Shown here: positions 1 through 8,068 of the stretch, piece after piece
Layout: each line of letters starts with the position of its first letter
Numbering within the stretch: position 1 is the stretch's first letter
Assembly (NCBI GenBank): GCA_018970765.1
Contig: JAGWVT010000003.1
Coordinates: 1-64,000 of the forward strand
Direction of reading: 5' to 3'
Length of the DNA: 64,000 bases
Source: Actinomycetales bacterium
GTDB taxonomy: Bacteria; Actinomycetota; Actinomycetes; S36-B12
Made by a program: the position numbers and the translations under genes
Notes under the pieces: generated by a model
The model's input: the letters and a program-made list of their open reading frames with translations, nothing else
What the model was told of the DNA's origin: nothing
Database searches by the model: none

Positions 1-393
1 ATTGAAGCGCGTCTTGATGCGAGCCCTGGTCAATGCCGCCACCGCCCCGGTCCAGCGTTCGGCGACTGGTGGGCCGAACGGTTCGCGCTTCGACCACTGA
101 CCATGGGATGCCATTGGCTGCATCAGCGCGGCGAAGGTACTCGCTGCTCGGCTTTCCCAGGCGCGAATTGGCTTACTGTCACTGAAGGCGAGAGCAGCTT
201 CTCTGGTCTGCCAGCAGGCCAGAACCGCCCACTGATGCAAGTCGGCGTCAGTGGGCGTGAATGTGCGGCCGGCGCCGGTGCCGAGGAGTTTGGCAAAGGT
301 GCACCCTGGTGCCCGTCGCACCGGTCTGCGTTGGGTGGCCATACGCAGGATCGCCTTGGGGACCTCGCTGGTGGGAATGCGCCAGACATGCAT
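1..393 (-). CDS. CrtA-like (spheroidene monooxygenase-like) protein, C-terminus truncated by window edge
   Basis: Open minus frame from ATG at 393 to base 1, not in ORF track because it has no stop in the window: MHVWRIPTSEVPKAILRMATQRRPVRRAPGCTFAKLLGTGAGRTFTPTDADLHQWAVLACW...WSKREPFGPP...ALTRARI; resembles spheroidene monooxygenase family proteins. Confidence 0.75.
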   Translation of the reverse strand, partial: MHVWRIPTSEVPKAILRMATQRRPVRRAPGCTFAKLLGTGAGRTFTPTDADLHQWAVLACWQTREAALAFSDSKPIRAWESRAASTFAALMQPMASHGQWSKREPFGPPVAERWTGAVAALTRARIKTRFN

Positions 394-466
394 GGTGACC
401 AACATCGACTCCACCGTAGTCCTGCGTGAATTGCTTCCCCTCACAAGCGCGGCGCACACTGCACAG

Positions 467-2380
467 ATGGCGGTGTCAGGTGGTGCCCTCTTTGGGGCAG
501 CTGCCTACCTGCGTGCCTTCGTCGGCACCCGTCATGGCCAAGTAGCCCTGCTGAGCCTTGCCTCGATTGCCCTGGCAGGCGCGGGCTACCTCTGGGGTAT
601 CGATGCCCCTTGGTGGCAGGTGCCCCTCATGATTGCTACCGCCGCTGCGGGCATCCCGTTACTTCTTCAGGTGGTTCGCGATGCTCTGCATCGCCATTTC
701 GGCGCAGACCTGCTCGGCATGCTCTCCCTCATCACAGCAGGTGTGCTGGGTGAGTGGTTTGTCGCCGGGATCATCGCTCTGATGCTCTCGGGCGGCCAGG
801 CATTAGAAGAGGCGGCGTCAGCGCGCGCATCACAGGTGCTTGATGCCCTGGCTCGTCGTAGCCCCACCATCGCACACCGTCGGGGAGTTGATGGCGCACC
901 GATTGACGTGGACGTGGCCGCGGTGCAGGTGGGTGATGATCTTGTCCTGTTACCGCATGAGATCTGCCCGGTGGATGGCACGGTCGTTGAGGGCGTCGGT
1001 GCCATGGACGAGTCCTACCTCACCGGTGAGCCGTACGTGGTGCCGAAAGCGCCAGGCTCGTCAGTACTGTCCGGCGCGATCAATAGCACCGTGGCCTTAG
1101 TCATCCGAGCAGATGCGGTCGCCGCGCAGAGCCGCTACGCACAGATCGTTGGCGTGCTGGCACGTGCCGAGGAGCAACGGCCACCCATCCGCCGCCTAGC
1201 CGACCGACTGGGCATCGGCTACACGGTGTTGGCGTTGGCGTTGGCCGGTATCGGCTGGTGGGTGAGTGGCGACCCCAATCGCTTCCTGGCCGTATTGGTC
1301 ATCGCCACACCTTGTCCGCTGCTCATCGGCGTACCGGTCGCCGTCATCGGTGCGATTTCATTGGCCGCCCGACACGGCATCATCGTGAAGGACCCGTCGA
1401 TGTTGGAGCGCATCAGCACCGCACGAACGATGATCTTCGACAAAACCGGAACACTCACCTACGGCAAGCCCATGCTCGTCAACGTGCACCTGGGCTCGGG
1501 GTTCCGTCGCGATCAGGTGCTTGGCATGGTCGGCTCGCTAGAACGGTTCAGTCGTCACCCGCTGTCCACAGCGATCTTGGAGGCATCTGCCGACTTACCG
1601 ATGCCTGCCGTGGATCGGGTATCGGAGAAGCCGGGTGCCGGTGTCAGTGGCGTGGTCGGCGGGCGCCAGGTGCAGGTCACCGGTCGTCATGCGGTGACGC
1701 GGGATACGCCGGATATCGCGGGAGAGCTGCCACCTGAAGTAGGTGGCCTGGAATGCGTCATCCTCATTGACGGCGCCTACGCGGCAACCCTGCAGTTCCG
1801 AGACGAACCACGGGTCGGTGCACGCGATTTCATTGGTCACCTTGATGCCCGCCATCGCGTGCAGCGCGTGATCTTGATGTCCGGTGATCGGGCCAGTGAA
1901 GTGGAGTATCTGGCGCAGCGAGTTGGTGTGGACGAGGCCCATGCCTCGGTCTCGCCGGAACAGAAGTTGGCCATGGTCAAGGCGGAAACCGAACGCGGAC
2001 CAACGGTGTTCCTCGGTGACGGCATCAATGACGCACCGGCGATGACGGCGGCCACCGTTGGCGTGTCATTCGGCACCCAGAACGACGTGACGGCAGAAGC
2101 GGCCGATGCGGTGGTCCTTGATTCGTCACTGGAACGCCTGGACGTCCTCATGCATATCGGGCGACGAATGCGACGGGTTGCACTGCAGGGCGCGATCGGT
2201 GGCATCGCTCTGAGCGCCATCGGCATGGGCCTGGCCGTAGCCGGAATCCTCGTACCCATCGCTGGTGCGATCGCTCAGGAACTGATCGATGTGGCCGCGA
2301 TCCTGAATGCCACTCGGGTCGCCTTCACGAGGGGGCCCATGACGGATTACCGAAACGGTGAGTTCGTGGACCGTTCTTGA
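467..2380 (+). CDS. Heavy-metal/cation-translocating P1B-type ATPase (ATPCPLLIG motif, no N-terminal HMA domain)
   Basis: DKTGTLTYGKP, TGEP, GDGINDAPA and ATPCPLLIG motifs; ORF opens at 251 but start at 377/392 or 467 fits better with the divergent neighbour. Confidence 0.88.
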   Translation: MAVSGGALFGAAAYLRAFVGTRHGQVALLSLASIALAGAGYLWGIDAPWWQVPLMIATAAAGIPLLLQVVRDALHRHFGADLLGMLSLITAGVLGEWFVAGIIALMLSGGQALEEAASARASQVLDALARRSPTIAHRRGVDGAPIDVDVAAVQVGDDLVLLPHEICPVDGTVVEGVGAMDESYLTGEPYVVPKAPGSSVLSGAINSTVALVIRADAVAAQSRYAQIVGVLARAEEQRPPIRRLADRLGIGYTVLALALAGIGWWVSGDPNRFLAVLVIATPCPLLIGVPVAVIGAISLAARHGIIVKDPSMLERISTARTMIFDKTGTLTYGKPMLVNVHLGSGFRRDQVLGMVGSLERFSRHPLSTAILEASADLPMPAVDRVSEKPGAGVSGVVGGRQVQVTGRHAVTRDTPDIAGELPPEVGGLECVILIDGAYAATLQFRDEPRVGARDFIGHLDARHRVQRVILMSGDRASEVEYLAQRVGVDEAHASVSPEQKLAMVKAETERGPTVFLGDGINDAPAMTAATVGVSFGTQNDVTAEAADAVVLDSSLERLDVLMHIGRRMRRVALQGAIGGIALSAIGMGLAVAGILVPIAGAIAQELIDVAAILNATRVAFTRGPMTDYRNGEFVDRS

Positions 2381-2413
2381 CCGCTGTCGTACCGAAAGTT
2401 TAGTTTGCGAATC

Positions 2414-2659
2414 ATGCAGATCTATGTGAGCGAGGACGAGGCTCAGCGACGATTTCCTGCGTTGCTGGATGCCGTGATATCCAGGGACGAGGTCGTCATC
2501 ACCAGAGATGGGGAGGCGGTTGCGATCCTGCAGGCTGTGACGCACCCTGCAGAACAGGCGCAATCAGCCATTGATGCTCTTCGCGCGATTGGAGCCAGAG
2601 CTAAGCCTGGTCCGGAGAGCATCCGCGAATTGATCGATGAGGGAAGGCGCTGGATATGA
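2414..2659 (+). CDS. Phd/YefM-type antitoxin (orphan)
   Basis: MQIYVSEDEAQRRFPALLDAVISRDEVVITRDGEAVAILQAV, typical Phd/YefM N-terminal fold; no full toxin follows. Confidence 0.75.
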   Translation: MQIYVSEDEAQRRFPALLDAVISRDEVVITRDGEAVAILQAVTHPAEQAQSAIDALRAIGARAKPGPESIRELIDEGRRWI

Positions 2660-2717
2660 CAGTTGGGGCTGTCCAATTTCAGGATGGTGTGCGGGGCCTC
2701 ACTGATTGACGTGCTGA

Positions 2718-3386
2718 TCAAGCAAGGGCCGTGCGACTGAACTGCTCAAGGAGAGCAGTTAGACGTGCGCCAGGTGAATTCGGCTCCTGCTCGTTGTTGC
2801 GTAAGCCCTCAATGAGGGGCTGGGTGTCGTCGGGTGCGGTGTTCAGTGCCGTCGCCATGCGCTCCAGGCTCGCCGAGCTGAGTTCGACATGAGGTTGCAG
2901 TCCCCATGCTCGGCCGGCACGAAAGGCCAGGTCTGCATGGGGGAGTTGAGCCAGCACGGTTGACTGCGCAGGTGCGGTGATGGCGTCCTCGTGCCAGATC
3001 ACCCACGGTCCCTGCAGGCTCGAGGGAGCCTCGGCTGTTAAGGCGAGTTCCCGATACGCGCGGTAGGTCTGTGGCATGCGCGTGACCGTGCCGCCGAGTG
3101 CGCAGGCCAGGACCTGGGCACCGAAGCACAGCCCTAGGTACGGGCGATCTTGGGCGACCCAGTCGCGCACGGTGGCGATCTCAGCGGCGTTGGCCTGGTC
3201 GCAGTGACCTTCGGCAACACTGCCGGGCGAGCCCATGACCAGCAGGAGGTCGGCTCCGGCCAGCAGGTCGGCTGGGGGCGGGCCGTCCTCGCGGGCATGG
3301 CGAGTGAGCGTCATCGAAGCCAACCAGGGCTCGAGATAGCCGAATTCGTGCGCGATCGAGCGGTGGGCGATGACCAGGACCTGCAT
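2718..3386 (-). CDS. Class I glutamine amidotransferase (GMP synthase-like)
   Basis: MGSPGSV, YLGLCFGAQVLACALGG nucleophile motif, GLQPHVE. Confidence 0.85.
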   Translation of the reverse strand: MQVLVIAHRSIAHEFGYLEPWLASMTLTRHAREDGPPPADLLAGADLLLVMGSPGSVAEGHCDQANAAEIATVRDWVAQDRPYLGLCFGAQVLACALGGTVTRMPQTYRAYRELALTAEAPSSLQGPWVIWHEDAITAPAQSTVLAQLPHADLAFRAGRAWGLQPHVELSSASLERMATALNTAPDDTQPLIEGLRNNEQEPNSPGARLTALLEQFSRTALA

Positions 3387-3460
3387 GGTTGGACGGTAGC
3401 CGGGCTGGCGAGATATCGAATCCCGGATGGGGTTGACGACTGTCAGCCCGGGGTACTACC

Positions 3461-3498
3461 GTCCAGGGTATTCGAACACCTGTTCGAATACCCTGGAC
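3461..3498. promoter_or_regulatory. 38-bp palindrome (18-bp perfect arms, 2-nt centre) containing an actinobacterial LexA/SOS box
   Basis: GTCCAGGGTATTCGAACA-CC-TGTTCGAATACCCTGGAC; core TCGAAC-ACCT-GTTCGA. Confidence 0.85.
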
Positions 3499-3606
3499 GC
3501 CCGGATTCGCGGCTGGGCCAAGGGGTTCGGGGCTGATCAGCTCCGTCCGGTCACCGGGTTCGCCTCGACCCCGGACCCGGTGACCGGACTTCGGCCGAGA
3601 AGGGTG

Positions 3607-3879
3607 ATGTCGCGTCGGGTTCGGGCTGGGCACGCTGGCGTGACGGTCCGGATGAGTGCCCTTGATGAGCCGGAGGCCTTCCGCTGGCGCGGACGGTGGT
3701 ACGAGGTGTGTGCAGTGCTGATGCATTGGGTCGAGCAGGGTCGGGTCGAGCAGGGTCGGGTTCAGCAGGGTCGGGTCGAGGTATGGCGGGTCGAAGCGAC
3801 GTACCGGTCTTTGTCATCCGGGGTCTTCGATCTTGCGGTGGCGCCGGGTCGGGCGTGGTTGCAACGGGTTATCGACTGA
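3607..3879 (+). CDS. DUF6504-like protein with in-frame VEQGR repeats
   Basis: FRWRGRWYEVCAVLMHW...VEVWRVEAT...GVFDLAVAPGRAWLQRVID pattern; 3' part of ORF 3427-3879. Confidence 0.7.
   Translation: MSRRVRAGHAGVTVRMSALDEPEAFRWRGRWYEVCAVLMHWVEQGRVEQGRVQQGRVEVWRVEATYRSLSSGVFDLAVAPGRAWLQRVID
3730..3774 (+). repeat. Three tandem 15-bp units (GTCGAGCAGGGTCGG, third unit GTTCAG...)
   Basis: Read directly; encodes VEQGR-VEQGR-VQQGR. Confidence 0.9.
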
Positions 3880-3949
3880 GTGATGACCTTCATGGCAAGC
3901 GGATGTAGTGACGGCAGGGGTCGAGCAGGAGCACTGATGAGGAGAAGTG

Positions 3950-4411
3950 ATGACGACCCCAATGATGGAAGCCCCGATGCTTGAAGTCCCAACGATGAAC
4001 ACCCCAACAAGAGTGAACAGTTCGGCCTTCGATACAGCTCGTGAGTTGATGGATTCGGCTCGTCGCAGTATCGCCGAGGCCACGGTGGCACCGACCTCCA
4101 GCGCTCGATTCGCTGCGGCACACCTGGCTGCCTTGCGCGCGGCTACCGCTGTGCTGGCAGTTCGTGCGCAACAAGGGCAGCGTCGCGGGGTGCGCAGCGT
4201 TTGGTCGCTGCTACCCGAAATCGCCGTGGAGTTCACCGAGTGGTCGGCGTTCTTCGCCGCCACGGCTGGCAAGCGTGCACAGGCCCAGGTTGGTATGGCA
4301 GTGGTGAGCGTGCGCGAGGCTGATGACCTCGTGCGTGATGCTGAGCAGTTCCTTGAGCGGGTTTCGGCATCCCTTGGTCTTGCCCATCAGTCAGTGCTCA
4401 TCGAGTCCTGA
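3950..4411 (+). CDS. SAV_6107-family HEPN domain protein
   Basis: ARELMDSARRSIAEA...SSARFAAAHLAALRAATAVLAVRA...VWSLLPEIAVEFTEWSAFFAATAGKRAQAQ helical pattern; genomic context. Confidence 0.7.
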   Translation: MTTPMMEAPMLEVPTMNTPTRVNSSAFDTARELMDSARRSIAEATVAPTSSARFAAAHLAALRAATAVLAVRAQQGQRRGVRSVWSLLPEIAVEFTEWSAFFAATAGKRAQAQVGMAVVSVREADDLVRDAEQFLERVSASLGLAHQSVLIES

Positions 4412-4416
4412 CACTC

Positions 4417-4442
4417 ACGCCAGATCCGGTGCGATCTGGCGT
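4417..4442. terminator. Hairpin, 10-bp perfect arms, downstream of HEPN gene
   Basis: ACGCCAGATC-CGGTGC-GATCTGGCGT. Confidence 0.7.
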
Positions 4443-4451
4443 CACTCAGCA

Positions 4452-4501
4452 CGGCCGCCAACGAGTTCTCGCTCCTCCCGTGTCGAACTCGTTGGCGGCC
4501 G
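4452..4501. terminator. Second hairpin, 17-bp perfect arms with 16-nt loop, upstream of dnaE2
   Basis: CGGCCGCCAACGAGTTC...GAACTCGTTGGCGGCCG. Confidence 0.7.
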
Positions 4502-4540
4502 GTCAATGCGCTGCTATGTCGAATCGTGAAGTGAGTTCAG

Positions 4541-7500
4541 ATGAGTCAAGAACGAAATCGGATAAGCAATGGCTGGGCACATCTGCAGGTGACATCCTGC
4601 TATTCGCTGCAGTACGGCACGGCACGGCCGCGGCAGATCGCCGAACGTGCCGTCGAGTTAGGTCATGACCTGATCGCACTGACCGATCGGGATGGTCTCT
4701 ATGGCGCAGTGCAATGGGTACAGGCTTGCGAGGAACTACACCTGTCCGCAGTGCTTGGTGTCGAGTTGGCCGTCGAAGAGGTGGTGCCCGATCGTGATCG
4801 ATCAGCTATGCAGCGGCGTCGAACCCCGGTGCGAGGTGGTCGATGGCGCGATGAGCATCGACCACGGATGCTCTTCCTGGCGCAGGGTAGGCAGGGTTGG
4901 GCATCGCTGTGTCGCCTGGTCTCTGCGGCGCACTGTGGTGACCAGACCACCAGGGGTGAGCCATGGTTGACGTTGGCCGATGCTGGTCGGCACTGCGCCG
5001 GAGTGATCGCAGTTCTGGGAGCGGAATCCGAAGCTGGCTGGCGGATTGCCCAGCGTGACAGCGGTGCCGCCAATCGGATTGTTGCTGCCTGGCGGGGGAT
5101 CTTCGGTGATCGGCTGCATATTGCTGCGACCTGTCATCGTCAACCCGGTCAGCATCCGTACTCCCTGCAGGTGGGCGCCGGGCTCCTGCACTGCGCTGCG
5201 CGATCCGATGTTCCGGCAGTGATCTCCGGTGCGGTGCGTTACCTCGATAGTGCCGATGCGCAGGTTGCCGATGTGTTGGATGCCTCACGACTGTTGGTAC
5301 CGCTGTCCTCAGGAAGATTGCAGCGCGGTAATGGTGAGGCTTACCTGCGCAGCCCGCAGCAGTTGACCGCGATGGCCGATTCACTGGCTCGTGCCGCCGG
5401 AGTCGATCTTTGGACGTTGCAACGACGAACTCGAGAGTTGGCTGAATCCTGCGTCATCGATGCGACCGATCTGGGGATAGGTGAGGTCTTCGTACCCGAA
5501 CTCGATCTGCTGCTCGGGTCCAATGGTGCGGCGAGCAATCACGATGAGGTGGAACGTGCACAGGCCCTGTTGACTCAGCGCTGCCAGCAGCAGATCCCGC
5601 ATCGGTACTTGCATGCGACCGAACAGCGGCAGGCACGGGATCGATTGCGGCAGGAACTGGCCGTCATCGCCGAACTGGGGTTTGCCGGGTATTTCCTAGC
5701 GGTGGCTGAGGTAGTCCAGATGACCAAGGAGTCGGGGATTCGCGTTGCTGCCCGAGGCTCTGGCGCCGGGTGCCTGGTCAACCACCTCCTAGAGATCTCC
5801 GAAGTGGACCCCATTCGCCACGACCTACTGATGGAACGATTCCTCTCACCCTTGCGCAGGGTGCTGCCGGATATCGACATCGACGTGGAGTCGGCTCGCC
5901 GGCTGGAGGTCTACGACGCGATCCTGGATCGCTTCGGTCCACAGCGAGTGGCCTGTGTGTCGATGATGGAGAGTTATCGCGTCCGGCATGCCATCCGCGA
6001 TACGGGGGCAGCCTTCGGTCTGCCGCCGGGGGAGATCGATGCGATGGCCAAGGCATTTCCGCATATTCGTGCTCGGGATGTGCGATCGGCATTGCGCGAG
6101 TTACCCGAACTTCGGGATTCCGGGCTGGGGCGGATGGCGGCACAGGGCGAGTTGGACGGATTCTTGGCGATCGTGGAGGCCCTTGATGGCTTACCGCGAC
6201 ATGTGGCATTGCATCCATGCGGGGTACTGCTCTCCGATGCCTCGTTGTTGGATCGCACTCCGGTCGAGATGAGTGCCGCCGGTTATCCCATGAGTCAGTT
6301 CGACAAGGACGACGTCGAGACGCTCGGTTTGTTGAAGCTTGATGTCCTCGGGGTTCGCATGCAGTCGGCAATAGCCCATGCTCTGGACGAGATCGAGCGC
6401 ACCGACGGAACACGAATCGAACTGGATCACCGTGATCTGAACGATCCGAGCACCTTCGCACTCATCAGTTCGACGCGAACCTTGGGCTGCTTTCAAATCG
6501 AGTCTCCTGGACAGCGCGAACTCATCGGCAAATTCGGGCCGCAGACCTTCGGCGACCTCATCATCGACATCTCACTGTTCCGTCCCGGACCGGTGAAGTC
6601 GGACATGGTGACACCGTTCCTGCGGGCACGACAGGGTTGGGCGCCGGCCCGCTATCCGCATCCGGACCTCCAGCCGATCCTGGCGGAGACCTACGGCGTG
6701 GTGGTCTTTCACGAACAGGTCATCCGGATTGTCGCGACCATGACCGGCTGTGACCTAGCGCAGGCCGATGAGATCCGACGAAGTATGAACACGCCAACCG
6801 GTATCGATGATGTACGTGCATGGTTTACCCCGACCGCACTACGTCGCGGGTATCCGCTACCGGTAGTTGAAGAGGTGTGGGAGGTTCTTCGCGCATTCGC
6901 CTCTTTCGGGTTCTGTAAGGCACACGCTGCCGCGTTCGCCATGCCGACCTATCAGTCGGCCTGGCTGAAGGCACATCACCCAGTTGCGTTCTATGCAGGG
7001 ATCCTCACGCACGATCCAGGGATGTATCCCCAGCGACTAATCCTGGACGATGCGCGCAATCACGGCGTGCAGATCCTGGGTGTCGACGTGAACAGATCCG
7101 ACGACGCCTACCGTGTCGAAGGGGGTGCACTTCGGTTACCACTGGGTGAGGTACGCGGGATTACCGACGACGAGGTGAGCAGTCTCATTGAGCATCGTCC
7201 CTACACGGGCCTGGCGGACTGTTGGCGACGGGCCAAGATCTCCCGACCAACGGCGGAGCATCTGATTTTGGCCGGTGGTTTCGACTCTATTTACGGGTTC
7301 ACTGGCCAGCGTCGGCGCGGTCGATTGACGCGACGTGACCTGCTACTACAGGTCGCCGACCTGGATCGCTACCGGGATGCCGGGAACAGTGATCAACTCA
7401 GTCTGGCGCTGGATATCGATACCCAGTTTGCGCAGGTGCCATCCGGGCTCCCCGAACTCAGCGATGCTGAACGTGTTCGCGCTGAACTGGACATTCTTGG

Positions 7501-8065
7501 CATGGATGTCAGTCACCATGTCATGGAGTTCTATGCCGAGGTTTTCCAAGGTCTTGGCATCACGCGATCGAAGGATCTGCTGCGTTGCCGTTCCCAACAG
7601 GAGGTGCTGGTTGCCGGCGTGAAGGTCGCTACTCAGACACCGCCGATTCGATCCGGTAAACGGGTGATCTTCCTGACCCTGGATGACGGCACCGGGCCGG
7701 TCGATGCAACATTCTTCGAAAACGTCCAGCAGCGTTATGCCAAGACGGTGTTCCACTCCTGGCTGCTTGTGGTTCGCGGTCATATTCGTCGAACCGGGCC
7801 ACGGGGGGTTTCCCTGCGAGCAACCGGCTGCTGGGAGTTGGGGTTGGTGCATCGCACCCTGCGAGATGAAGGCAGTGTCGCGGTGCGCACCTGGCTCGAT
7901 ACTGATCGACCAGATGTGAACGGCGAGCCGGTAACACGTCGAGTGCTGGTTCACGCCAGCGGATTTCGTCAGTCGCCGTTCGCCGATGTTCGACCTGCCG
8001 GGCAGGATGTTCGTGGCCCGGCTAGTCGTTTGTGGCATGCCAGTCCGGGTAGCAGTGGCTGGTGA
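4541..8065 (+). CDS. dnaE2: Error-prone DNA polymerase III alpha subunit (DnaE2-like)
   Basis: 1174 aa; LPDIDIDVES, AARGSGAGCLVNHLL, GFCKAHAAAFAMPTYQSAWLKAHHPVAFYAGIL, C-terminal OB region; degenerate PHP N-terminus. Confidence 0.9.
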   Translation: MSQERNRISNGWAHLQVTSCYSLQYGTARPRQIAERAVELGHDLIALTDRDGLYGAVQWVQACEELHLSAVLGVELAVEEVVPDRDRSAMQRRRTPVRGGRWRDEHRPRMLFLAQGRQGWASLCRLVSAAHCGDQTTRGEPWLTLADAGRHCAGVIAVLGAESEAGWRIAQRDSGAANRIVAAWRGIFGDRLHIAATCHRQPGQHPYSLQVGAGLLHCAARSDVPAVISGAVRYLDSADAQVADVLDASRLLVPLSSGRLQRGNGEAYLRSPQQLTAMADSLARAAGVDLWTLQRRTRELAESCVIDATDLGIGEVFVPELDLLLGSNGAASNHDEVERAQALLTQRCQQQIPHRYLHATEQRQARDRLRQELAVIAELGFAGYFLAVAEVVQMTKESGIRVAARGSGAGCLVNHLLEISEVDPIRHDLLMERFLSPLRRVLPDIDIDVESARRLEVYDAILDRFGPQRVACVSMMESYRVRHAIRDTGAAFGLPPGEIDAMAKAFPHIRARDVRSALRELPELRDSGLGRMAAQGELDGFLAIVEALDGLPRHVALHPCGVLLSDASLLDRTPVEMSAAGYPMSQFDKDDVETLGLLKLDVLGVRMQSAIAHALDEIERTDGTRIELDHRDLNDPSTFALISSTRTLGCFQIESPGQRELIGKFGPQTFGDLIIDISLFRPGPVKSDMVTPFLRARQGWAPARYPHPDLQPILAETYGVVVFHEQVIRIVATMTGCDLAQADEIRRSMNTPTGIDDVRAWFTPTALRRGYPLPVVEEVWEVLRAFASFGFCKAHAAAFAMPTYQSAWLKAHHPVAFYAGILTHDPGMYPQRLILDDARNHGVQILGVDVNRSDDAYRVEGGALRLPLGEVRGITDDEVSSLIEHRPYTGLADCWRRAKISRPTAEHLILAGGFDSIYGFTGQRRRGRLTRRDLLLQVADLDRYRDAGNSDQLSLALDIDTQFAQVPSGLPELSDAERVRAELDILGMDVSHHVMEFYAEVFQGLGITRSKDLLRCRSQQEVLVAGVKVATQTPPIRSGKRVIFLTLDDGTGPVDATFFENVQQRYAKTVFHSWLLVVRGHIRRTGPRGVSLRATGCWELGLVHRTLRDEGSVAVRTWLDTDRPDVNGEPVTRRVLVHASGFRQSPFADVRPAGQDVRGPASRLWHASPGSSGW

Positions 8066-8068
8066 AGG

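Noticed and set aside
3181-3726. 181-aa minus ORF and other frames around the SOS box
   Set aside because: No recognisable family; overlaps the amidotransferase, palindrome and DUF6504 gene; composition typical of spurious ORFs.
3720-3790. Tandem repeats as a CRISPR array
   Set aside because: Units are 15 bp, directly adjacent without spacers, and in frame within a CDS.
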